From Bacillota bacterium (lineage in GTDB: Bacteria; Bacillota_A; Clostridia; Lutisporales; Lutisporaceae), in the NCBI GenBank assembly GCA_022706865.1, contig JAKJBT010000106.1, positions 1 through 5,107 of the forward strand: a stretch of 5,107 nt of DNA. The letters run 5' to 3'. A program made the translations under genes and the position numbers. The notes beneath the pieces were generated by a model. That model worked only from the letters and a program-made list of their open reading frames with translations. It was not told the DNA's origin and searched no databases. Of the stretch, positions 1 through 4,603 are shown in pieces (the first letter of the stretch is position 1; each line of letters begins with the position of its first letter).

Positions 1-8
1 CGCTTCAT
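1..8 (-). CDS. 5' end of next operon gene (start codon only)
   Basis: Reading the minus strand, an ATG at 8-6 is followed by AAG CG and then the window edge. It is preceded by a very good Shine-Dalgarno sequence (GGAGG at 21-17) with an 8-nt spacer. The gene lies downstream of gcvT on the same strand, about 137 bp after its stop. In Firmicutes gcvT is usually followed by gcvH or gcvPA, so a glycine cleavage gene is the natural guess. Only M-K and two bases are visible, so the product cannot be identified. The call rests on the RBS, spacing and context alone. Confidence 0.55.
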
Positions 9-12
9 ATAT

Positions 13-84
13 GACGCCTCCATTATTTTAGTTTTGTGCCTTTCTTGTCTGGATCAGCACAATACTATTTTAGTGTCAGGCGTC
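13..84 (-). promoter_or_regulatory. RBS-covering stem structure between gcvT and next gene
   Basis: In minus-strand RNA, GACGCCU (84-78) pairs perfectly with AGGCGUC (19-13). The second arm contains the AGG of the next gene's GGAGG Shine-Dalgarno. Inside this outer stem lies a second helix: 67-56 pairs with 40-29 over 12 positions with one A-A mismatch and one G-U pair, closed by a 15-nt loop (55-41). Two nested stems in an AT-rich spacer, the outer one hiding the RBS, suggest translational control or an mRNA processing/stability element. I do not recognise a known riboswitch class here. The pairing is seen directly; the function is inference. Confidence 0.5.
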
Positions 85-145
85 TACTTTTTCAAAGTTC
101 ATTGTTTTTCTTTACAGGAATGCTCCTGATAAATATATTTTTGAT

Positions 146-1252
146 TTATTTTTTGTACTTCTTAGTATAGAATCTTCTGTCAACGACCCTGGCTTTTACG
201 GCATTTTTCCTTATCTGTATTTCTATTGGCGTACCAAGCTCGGAGTATTCGATATCAACCATTGCAAGGCCAATATTCTTCTTAAGGGTAGGTGAACTGT
301 AGCCGGTCGTTACAAAGCCGATAACCTTGCCGTCAGACAGGACATCATATCCATGCCTTGGAATTCCCGGTCCTTCCATCTCAAATCCGACTATCTTCCT
401 TTTCAGGCCTTCTGCCTTCTGCTTTACCAGAGCTTCCTTACCTATAAAGCTGGGTTTACTCAGCTTTACAAACATTCCGAAGCCTGCTTCCAAAGGAGTA
501 ATTTCCGGCGACAGCTCATTTCCGTATAATGGAAGGTTGGCCTCAAATCTGAGGGTATCCCTGCAGCCAAGCCCGGCTGGCTTTACACCTTTATCCTTGC
601 CCGTTTCAAGTATTTTATCCCATACATGCCCTGAGTCTTCATGCTTCATATAGATTTCAAAGCCATCCTCGCCGGTGTAGCCGGTACGGGATACAAGACA
701 GTTTTTACCTGCAATTTTGACATCCGCCTTGAAGTAGAAGAAGGCTATATCAGAAAGATTTGTATCGGTGAGCTCCTGCAGTATTTCTTCCGCTTTTGGC
801 CCCTGCAGGGCTATTTCCGATACATCCTCGGAAATATTTTTAAGCTCCGCATCAAAGCTCCCGACATTATCCTTCATCCATTGGAAGTCCTTATCTACGT
901 TGCTGGCATTGATTACAAGCAAATAAAATTCATTTGTGTGCTTGTAGACCAGAAGGTCGTCCACTATGCCTCCGTTGGGATAGCACATCATTGCATAAAT
1001 GACCTGGTTTTCGTTCATTACCGATACATCATTGGTGACCAGGTTCTGTACAAAGTCTGTTGCCTGGGGTCCCTTGACCTCAACCTCACCCATGTGTGAC
1101 ACATCAAACATTCCGGCATAATTCCTCACTGCCTCATGCTCTGCTGTTATACCTTCATACTGTACCGGCAATGCCCATCCGGCGAAATCAATAATTCTTC
1201 CGCCGCATTTTTCGTGGACATTGTAAAGGGACGTTTTTTTTGGTTCGCTCAT
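146..1252 (-). CDS. gcvT: aminomethyltransferase (glycine cleavage system T-protein)
   Basis: The 368-residue protein has the usual GcvT length and is full length. GcvT takes the aminomethyl group from lipoylated H-protein and transfers it to tetrahydrofolate, releasing ammonia and 5,10-methylene-THF, in the cytoplasm. Visible family motifs are the N-terminal VHEKCGGRIIDFAGWALPVQ region (about 12-31), FDVSHMGE (49-56), GGIVDDLLVY (94-103) with the Asp pair expected to hold the catalytic/folate-contacting residue, SRTGYTGEDGFEIY (188-201), and CRDTLRFEANLPLYGNEL (230-247). The start ATG has GGAGG (1265-1261) 8 nt upstream. The gene sits behind a tandem glycine riboswitch, which independently supports the identity. 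Transcription probably runs on into the gene at the window's left edge. No anomaly was seen in the reading frame. Confidence 0.97.
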   Translation of the reverse strand: MSEPKKTSLYNVHEKCGGRIIDFAGWALPVQYEGITAEHEAVRNYAGMFDVSHMGEVEVKGPQATDFVQNLVTNDVSVMNENQVIYAMMCYPNGGIVDDLLVYKHTNEFYLLVINASNVDKDFQWMKDNVGSFDAELKNISEDVSEIALQGPKAEEILQELTDTNLSDIAFFYFKADVKIAGKNCLVSRTGYTGEDGFEIYMKHEDSGHVWDKILETGKDKGVKPAGLGCRDTLRFEANLPLYGNELSPEITPLEAGFGMFVKLSKPSFIGKEALVKQKAEGLKRKIVGFEMEGPGIPRHGYDVLSDGKVIGFVTTGYSSPTLKKNIGLAMVDIEYSELGTPIEIQIRKNAVKARVVDRRFYTKKYKK

Positions 1253-1314
1253 AAAATAATCCTCCTTTTTATAATGAGTAGGCGCATATATTCCACCTTA
1301 ATTTATCATGCGCC
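1249..1314 (-). promoter_or_regulatory. gcvT leader: hairpin and overlapping mini-ORF
   Basis: Just before gcvT, minus-strand RNA can form GGCGCAU (1314-1308) with AUGCGCC (1287-1281), a perfect 7-bp stem with a 20-nt loop and no following U-run, so it is not terminator-like. The loop carries AAGGTGG, and 5 nt later an ATG at 1287-1285 opens a 12-codon frame whose TGA (1251-1249) overlaps the gcvT ATG as ATGA. This is the geometry of a translationally coupled leader peptide. It could be chance: the frame is very short and part of it is simply the gcvT Shine-Dalgarno read as codons. Confidence 0.25.
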
Positions 1315-1327
1315 GTAAACGAGTTTC

Positions 1328-1375
1328 AAAAAAGGCTTCCTTGGTTGTTAATATGCTTCAATATAAGCCTTTTTT
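1328..1375 (-). terminator. second terminator-like hairpin upstream of gcvT
   Basis: AAAAAAGGCTT (1328-1338) and AAGCCTTTTTT (1365-1375) form a perfect 11-bp stem around a 26-nt loop. The stem reads the same on both strands, with an A-run on one side and a U-run on the other, so it could act in either direction. It lies after the riboswitch terminator and before gcvT, so transcripts would have to pass it to reach gcvT. The large loop makes it weaker than the first terminator, and a short alternative pairing (GCUU with AAGC, minus strand) exists within it. Confidence 0.55.
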
Positions 1376-1406
1376 ATAATTAGTAATATGTTATCCAAAT
1401 TAAAAA

Positions 1407-1447
1407 GGGATATAATAGCACGATAAACATATGTGCCATTATATCCC
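1407..1447 (-). terminator. intrinsic terminator of the glycine riboswitch
   Basis: On the minus strand, GGGAUAUAAUGGCAC (1447-1433) pairs over 15 positions with GUGCUAUUAUAUCCC (1421-1407) around an 11-nt loop, followed directly by UUUUU (1406-1402). The one non-Watson-Crick position is a G-U wobble in minus-strand RNA but an A-C mismatch in plus-strand RNA, which assigns the terminator to the minus strand. Its first base is the last base of the aptamer-2 P1 stem, the usual place for the expression platform of a gcvT riboswitch. Confidence 0.88.
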
Positions 1448-1631
1448 TCTGTTCCTTTGCCTGAGAGCTTCTACATGTCAATGTATTTCTCCTACGGCGC
1501 CGATAAACGGTCTCTTCAGAGTACCATCCGGTGGCGATCCTTTTGCCTGAAAGTGTCTGCAAAGATGGGCTGCCCTTCACATTGCTTCTTCGGCTACCTT
1601 ATTAAGGTATCTCTCGCCATTTTCATCTGGT
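1447..1631 (-). promoter_or_regulatory. tandem glycine riboswitch (two aptamers)
   Basis: Two glycine aptamers lie in series on the minus strand. Aptamer 1 (1619-1532) has P1 UGGCGA/UCGCCA and contains the hallmarks GCCGAAGAAGCAA and UUUCAGGCAAAAGGA. Aptamer 2 (1521-1447) has P1 CUCUG/CAGAG and contains GAAGAGACCG, GCCGUAGGAGAAA and CUCUCAGGCAAAGGAACAG. The leader ACCA (1631-1628) can pair with UGGU (1526-1523) in the linker, matching the leader-linker P0/kink-turn of this class. Glycine riboswitches before gcvT operons are typically ON switches that suppress a terminator when glycine is abundant. That mode is assumed here from the family and the adjacent terminator; the overlap between P1 and terminator is only one base, so the switching pairings are not obvious by eye. 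Confidence 0.93.
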
Positions 1632-1656
1632 TCAGCATTATTTAATTACTAACTTA

Positions 1657-1685
1657 ATAATACAATACTTAGTAAATATTTACAA
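1657..1685 (-). promoter_or_regulatory. promoter of the riboswitch-gcvT transcript
   Basis: On the minus strand, TTGTAA (1685-1680, 4 of 6 to TTGACA) is separated by exactly 17 bp from TATTAT (1662-1657, 5 of 6 to TATAAT). The start of transcription would fall near 1650, some 20 nt before the riboswitch leader helix. Spacing, position and lack of a better candidate make this the likely sigma-A promoter of the gcv operon. Confidence 0.7.
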
Positions 1686-1720
1686 CCCCTTGATAATTAT
1701 TTAACTTTTTGAGAGGAGGA

Positions 1721-2011
1721 TCATCCCAGGAACTCCGGATTTGTTACATGATCCGATCTCACGGCCTTTTGCTCAATGGTGAAATTAATTGTACTGTTGT
1801 ACTCATCCAGGGTACAGGGAAACCTTGCACCGCATTGTTCGCATTGCAGATATTCATGACTATCTACAAGCTCTCTGTTGTCGAATAAAAAAGGCAGTGC
1901 TTCGGAATTTTTGTTCTCAAGGTCATAACTATATAAATAAGTGGCTTCGCGTTTTACGGTAAAATGGCGGCCGCTGCATTTTGTGCATATAAGAGGCTCT
2001 TTTAATTCCAA
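1721..2011 (-). CDS. small four-cysteine zinc-ribbon protein of unknown function
   Basis: The 96-residue soluble protein has C9-x2-C12 near the N terminus and C57-x2-C60 in the second half, the knuckle pair of a zinc ribbon, so it probably binds one structural Zn. C66 is an additional cysteine. The ~45-residue insert between the knuckles is longer than in a minimal ribbon and is rich in Tyr, Glu and Asn. No catalytic motif or membrane segment is seen, and I do not recognise a named family. The start is TTG, with AAGGA (2025-2021) 9 nt upstream; no in-frame ATG fits better. It is divergent from the selenoprotein gene, ends about 36 bp before the gcv promoter, and no strong terminator was found between. 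Role could be nucleic-acid or protein binding; this is not determinable here. Confidence 0.8.
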   Translation of the reverse strand: MELKEPLICTKCSGRHFTVKREATYLYSYDLENKNSEALPFLFDNRELVDSHEYLQCEQCGARFPCTLDEYNSTINFTIEQKAVRSDHVTNPEFLG

Positions 2012-2047
2012 TATGTATCTTCCTTTCTAAAAGATTATGGCAACAGT

Positions 2048-2053
2048 ATTATA
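2048..2053 (-). promoter_or_regulatory. -10 box of the zinc-ribbon gene
   Basis: A consensus TATAAT on the minus strand lies about 40 bp before the TTG start. The matching -35 region is AT-rich and poor (ATATTT at 17-bp spacing). The call depends mainly on the -10 match in a region where AT-rich matches occur easily. Confidence 0.4.
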
Positions 2054-2060
2054 GTATTTA

Positions 2061-2076
2061 ATATTTTATAAAATAT
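2061..2076. repeat. 16-bp perfect palindrome in divergent promoter region
   Basis: ATATTTTATAAAATAT is its own reverse complement and sits between the -10 boxes of the two divergent genes (2048-2053 minus, 2080-2085 plus). It would overlap the -35 region of both, the place for a shared operator. Only A and T are involved, so chance is a real alternative. Confidence 0.35.
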
Positions 2077-2079
2077 GCT

Positions 2080-2085
2080 TATAAT
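2080..2085 (+). promoter_or_regulatory. -10 box of the glutaredoxin-like selenoprotein gene
   Basis: A consensus TATAAT lies 31 bp before the ATG, giving a leader of roughly 25 nt that includes the TAAGGAGG ribosome binding site (2101-2108). The -35 at 17-bp spacing is TTTAAT, a weak match, so the promoter may need an activator or may rely on AT-rich upstream DNA. Confidence 0.45.
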
Positions 2086-2116
2086 TAAAATATTAAACAA
2101 TAAGGAGGCATGTAGA

Positions 2117-2380
2117 ATGAGAAAAATAACCGTATTCGGCAGCAGGCATTGACCGGATTGTCAGCCATTGAAAGAGTTTCTTTCAAATAACGGGATTGTC
2201 TATGAATATATTGATATAACAGACAGTATGAGGAACCTGAAAATCTATCTCAAGCTGCGGGATACAAGGCCTGAGTTTGAAGAAATCAAGAGAATCGGCA
2301 GAGTAGGGATACCCTTTATAATGCTTGATAACGGGGAGAAGCTCATATTTGATCAGCCGGAATTGGATGAATTGAAATAA
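2117..2380 (+). CDS. glutaredoxin-like selenoprotein (in-frame UGA = Sec12)
   Basis: An 87-residue thioredoxin-fold protein resembling glutaredoxin-related proteins. The ATG at 2117 has TAAGGAGG with an 8-nt spacer, and the frame runs MRKITVFGSRH, TGA (2150-2152), PDCQPLKEFL to a TAA at 2378-2380. The TGA falls exactly where the first Cys of the CxxC active site belongs, giving U12-P13-D14-C15. Further family marks are the beta-1 strand (2-8), the IDIT strand (32-35), RDTRPEFEEIKRIGRVGIPFI (48-68) with the presumed cis-Pro66, and DNGEKLIF (71-78). A SECIS-like hairpin follows the TGA. Sec-for-Cys exchange in glutaredoxins is known in clostridia; such proteins reduce disulfides or act as peroxide-linked reductases. 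A nonsense mutation is the alternative, but the TGA position, intact downstream frame and hairpin argue against it. A caller ignoring Sec would start at TTG 2168 and lose the active site. Confidence 0.88.
2150..2186 (+). promoter_or_regulatory. UGA Sec codon plus bacterial SECIS hairpin
   Basis: Downstream of the UGA, UUGAAAG (2168-2174) pairs perfectly with CUUUCAA (2180-2186), closing a 5-nt loop AGUUU (2175-2179). The loop begins 22 nt after the UGA and has G as its second base. Bacterial SECIS elements lie inside the coding region, with the apical loop roughly 16-37 nt after the UGA and a G among the first two loop bases; all of these hold here. The element would recruit SelB with Sec-tRNA. 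The selA, selB, selC and selD genes would have to lie elsewhere in the genome. Confidence 0.75.
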
Positions 2381-2415
2381 CGAATTATTTTTACATACAT
2401 GCAGAAAATATCTGT

Positions 2416-2823
2416 ATGAAAAAAAGATTTGTTATATATGGACTGGCAGGATGGATAGCGGAGACAATATTTACGGGAATAGGATCCCTGTTCAAGGGAG
2501 ATTTAACAATGCATACATGGAGCTATATATGGATGTTTCCGATATACGGGCTTATGATACTTTTAGAGCCTGTCCATGATAATATAAGAAACGCTCCGGT
2601 TGTGATAAGAGGAGGTGTGTACACCATAATCATATTTGGAATAGAATACACAACCGGATGGATTCTCAGAGAGATTATAGGAAAGTGTCCATGGGATTAC
2701 AGTGCATGGCCATATTCTATCGACGGGATAATCACGTTATCCTTTATCCCGGTTTGGTTTTTTGGAGGCCTAATATTTGAAAAGCTTCACGACTACCTGA
2801 TACACCGCAGAATTCTGATGTAG
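2416..2823 (+). CDS. CmpB-family ('putative ABC transporter type IV') membrane protein
   Basis: A 135-residue hydrophobic protein with about four membrane helices, near 4-24, 35-51, 62-84 and 101-121. It carries the marks of this Firmicute family: an N-terminal GLAGWIAETIF helix, FPIYGL (41-46), EYTTGWIL (77-84), a WDYS motif (93-96) and a short positively charged C-terminal tail (HDYLIHRR). Despite the family title, transport has not been demonstrated as far as I know, and no ATPase partner is nearby, so the function is open. The gene starts 35 bp after the selenoprotein stop on the same strand and may be co-transcribed. No clear Shine-Dalgarno precedes the ATG, which suggests weak or coupled translation. 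It is convergent with the next gene, with 4 bp between stop codons. Confidence 0.78.
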   Translation: MKKRFVIYGLAGWIAETIFTGIGSLFKGDLTMHTWSYIWMFPIYGLMILLEPVHDNIRNAPVVIRGGVYTIIIFGIEYTTGWILREIIGKCPWDYSAWPYSIDGIITLSFIPVWFFGGLIFEKLHDYLIHRRILM

Positions 2824-2827
2824 CGGA

Positions 2828-4435
2828 TTACCATGCGGCAATTGAGCCGTCTGCCCTTGGTTCAGTGCCGCCAACCAAAATATTTCTCTCATCCCGCCAT
2901 ATGATCTGTCCTCTTCCGAAGCTCCCGGAATCAGGATTGATCTTTATATTATGCCCTTTATTTATAAGACCCTGTACAGCATCAAAGGGGAAACCTTGTT
3001 CCACTTCAATATCCTTTTCCGCAATCCACTGCCATCTGGGCGAATCCAGACAATCCTGGGGATTCATATGGAAGTCTACGGTATTCATAATCACCTGTAC
3101 ATGGCCTTGAGGCTGCATAAATGCACCCATTACTCCGAAAGGACCCACAGCCCTGCCTTCCCTGGTGAGGAATCCGGGAATTATGGTATGATAAGGCTTC
3201 TTTCCCGGGGCTATGCAATTTTCACGGGATGGATCGGTGGAGAAATTACAGCCTCTGTTATGAAGGCTTATACCTGTCCCGGGGATGACAATACCCGAGC
3301 CAAAGCCCATATAGTTGCTTTGGATATACGATACCATATTGCCTTCTCCGTCGGCTGCCGCCAGGTATACCGTGCCCCCTTCGGGAGGCCTGCCCGGCGC
3401 GGGCATCAGCGCTTTGCTGTCGATACACTTCCTTCTTTCAGCAGCATAATTATCAGAGAGCATTTCTTCAGGAGATACCTTCATGCTTCTGTGATCCGCT
3501 ATATACCTTATTCCGTCGGCAAATGCAAGCTTCATTGCTTCCAGTTGATGATGATATGTTTCGATGGAATCCTTTCGGTCAAAATCAAAACCCTTTAGTA
3601 TATTTAAAGCCATTAAGGCTACTATTCCATGGCCGTTTGGGGGGATCTCCCATACGTCATACCCGCGATAGCTAATACTTATGGGCTCGACCCATTCCGG
3701 TTCAAAAGACTCAAGATCCTTCAGGGACAGATATCCCCCGGTTCTTTCGGCGAATTCAGAAATTGTTTCTGCCAAGGCTCCGCGATAGAAGCTTTCGGCA
3801 TTTGTTTCACCTATCTCCTGAAGGGTTTTTCCATGGGCGGGAGAACTCCACAATTCCCCTGCCTTTGGTGCTCTGCCTGATGGGGCAAAGGTATCGAACC
3901 AGTGCCGGAATAATTCATCCTTCAGGGCTATTCCATAGGTCCTGTATGCATTTTCCCAGGATTTTGCGACGGTAGGGGCGACAGGATGTCCTTCATATGC
4001 ATAAGTAACTGCAGGAGACAGGGCATCTGAAAGAGGAAGCCTGCCAAAACGTTTTGACAGCGCCGACCAGGCGGAGGGTATACCGGGAACGGTGACAGGC
4101 ATCCAGCCATGTTTGGGAATGCCGTGGTTTTGGTATTTTTCGATTATTTCAGCAGGAATGGAAGCCGGTGCAGGCCCGCTTGCATTCAGCCCATGGAGTT
4201 TTCCTTCCGACCATACAAGAGCAAAGGCATCTCCCCCGATACCGTTGGAGGTGGGCTCCACTACAGTAAGGCAGGCAGCTGCAGCAACTGCCGCATCAAT
4301 GGCATTGCCACCTTTTTTGAGCATTTCCAGGCCGGCTTGTGCTGCCAGGGGATGTGAGGCGGCAACCATGCCTTTTCTTGCATATATTATATTTCTTCTT
4401 GAAGGGTAATTATATTTATGGGCATCAAAGTGCAT
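2828..4435 (-). CDS. gamma-glutamyltranspeptidase-family Ntn hydrolase (YwrD-like)
   Basis: About 535 residues, full length for the family. Members are made as a proenzyme that cuts itself before a Thr, which becomes the N-terminal nucleophile of the small subunit. N-terminal marks (numbered from the upstream ATG at 4441) are KGMVAASHPLAAQAGLEML, GGNAIDAAVAA (44-54) and EPTSNGIGGD (62-71). The presumed nucleophile is T357 in GGTVYLAAAD, followed by SNYMGFGSGIVIPGTGISLH (375-394), KPYHTIIPGF and GPFGVMGAFMQPQGHVQV. These resemble the YwrD subgroup. The substrate Arg of classical GGT (RE-x-AP) is replaced: the site reads NASGPAP. No signal peptide is seen, so it is probably cytoplasmic, unlike secreted GGTs. 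The start is set at 4435, not 4441: GGAGG (4447-4443) is 7 nt from ATG 4435 but only 1 nt from ATG 4441. Substrate is uncertain; gamma-glutamyl peptides are the family default. Confidence 0.9.
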   Translation of the reverse strand: MHFDAHKYNYPSRRNIIYARKGMVAASHPLAAQAGLEMLKKGGNAIDAAVAAAACLTVVEPTSNGIGGDAFALVWSEGKLHGLNASGPAPASIPAEIIEKYQNHGIPKHGWMPVTVPGIPSAWSALSKRFGRLPLSDALSPAVTYAYEGHPVAPTVAKSWENAYRTYGIALKDELFRHWFDTFAPSGRAPKAGELWSSPAHGKTLQEIGETNAESFYRGALAETISEFAERTGGYLSLKDLESFEPEWVEPISISYRGYDVWEIPPNGHGIVALMALNILKGFDFDRKDSIETYHHQLEAMKLAFADGIRYIADHRSMKVSPEEMLSDNYAAERRKCIDSKALMPAPGRPPEGGTVYLAAADGEGNMVSYIQSNYMGFGSGIVIPGTGISLHNRGCNFSTDPSRENCIAPGKKPYHTIIPGFLTREGRAVGPFGVMGAFMQPQGHVQVIMNTVDFHMNPQDCLDSPRWQWIAEKDIEVEQGFPFDAVQGLINKGHNIKINPDSGSFGRGQIIWRDERNILVGGTEPRADGSIAAW

Positions 4436-4464
4436 TTCCATTCCTCCCTTTGAATGTTAAATAA

Positions 4465-4493
4465 ATTATAAATCAGCATATGCTTAAAAGCAA
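4465..4493 (-). promoter_or_regulatory. promoter of the GGT-like gene with palindromic spacer
   Basis: On the minus strand, TTGCTT (4493-4488) and TATAAT (4470-4465) are separated by 17 bp, giving a leader of about 20 nt before the ribosome binding site and start at 4435. A perfect 10-bp palindrome, AGCATATGCT (4475-4484), lies within the spacer and could be an operator. Confidence 0.6.
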
Positions 4494-4538
4494 ATTCATG
4501 TCCTTGATTCTACAATAGTAATACCCGGGAAATTATAT

Positions 4539-4544
4539 TATAAT
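4539..4544 (+). promoter_or_regulatory. -10 box and leader of galE
   Basis: TATAAT on the plus strand lies about 60 bp before the galE start; the 17-bp-spaced -35 (TAGTAA) is poor. The leader contains a small inverted repeat, GGAC-AA-GTCC (4551-4560), near the expected transcription start, and a possible short hairpin (GGG 4570-4572 with CCC 4581-4583, extended by CAT/ATG across one bulge) just before the AAGGAGGG ribosome binding site (4588-4595). Confidence 0.45.
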
Positions 4545-4603
4545 ATTAAAGGACAAGTCCAATCAGCATGGGATTAACAGCCCTATGAAGGAGGGAATGA
4601 TAA

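Noticed and set aside
115..128. CAGGA/TCCTG hairpin just after gcvT as a terminator
   Set aside because: Only 5 bp with a 4-nt loop and no U-run on the minus strand; the operon seems to continue.
641..1099. 152-codon plus-strand frame opposite gcvT
   Set aside because: Antisense shadow of gcvT; the minus-strand product matches the family end to end.
1380..1645. Open frames on both strands across the gcvT leader (66 and 70 codons)
   Set aside because: They lie over the tandem glycine riboswitch and its terminator, have no good RBS, and their products resemble no protein; the region is explained by RNA structure.
2117..2167. Interpretation of the in-frame TGA as a pseudogene-forming nonsense mutation
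   Set aside because: The TGA replaces precisely the catalytic Cys, the rest of the frame is intact, the RBS is strong and a SECIS-like hairpin follows at the right distance; Sec is the better reading.
2399..2419. Six-codon ATG frame overlapping the start of the membrane protein gene by ATGA
   Set aside because: No Shine-Dalgarno precedes it and the frame is too short to distinguish from chance.
2951..3598. 215-codon plus-strand open frame inside the GGT-like gene
   Set aside because: It is antisense to a well-conserved enzyme, has no recognisable protein motif, and is typical of a shadow frame.
4567..4587. CATGGG...CCC-T-ATG hairpin before the galE RBS as a riboswitch or attenuator
   Set aside because: Only six pairs interrupted by a bulge and no wider conserved motif; mentioned only as a leader detail.
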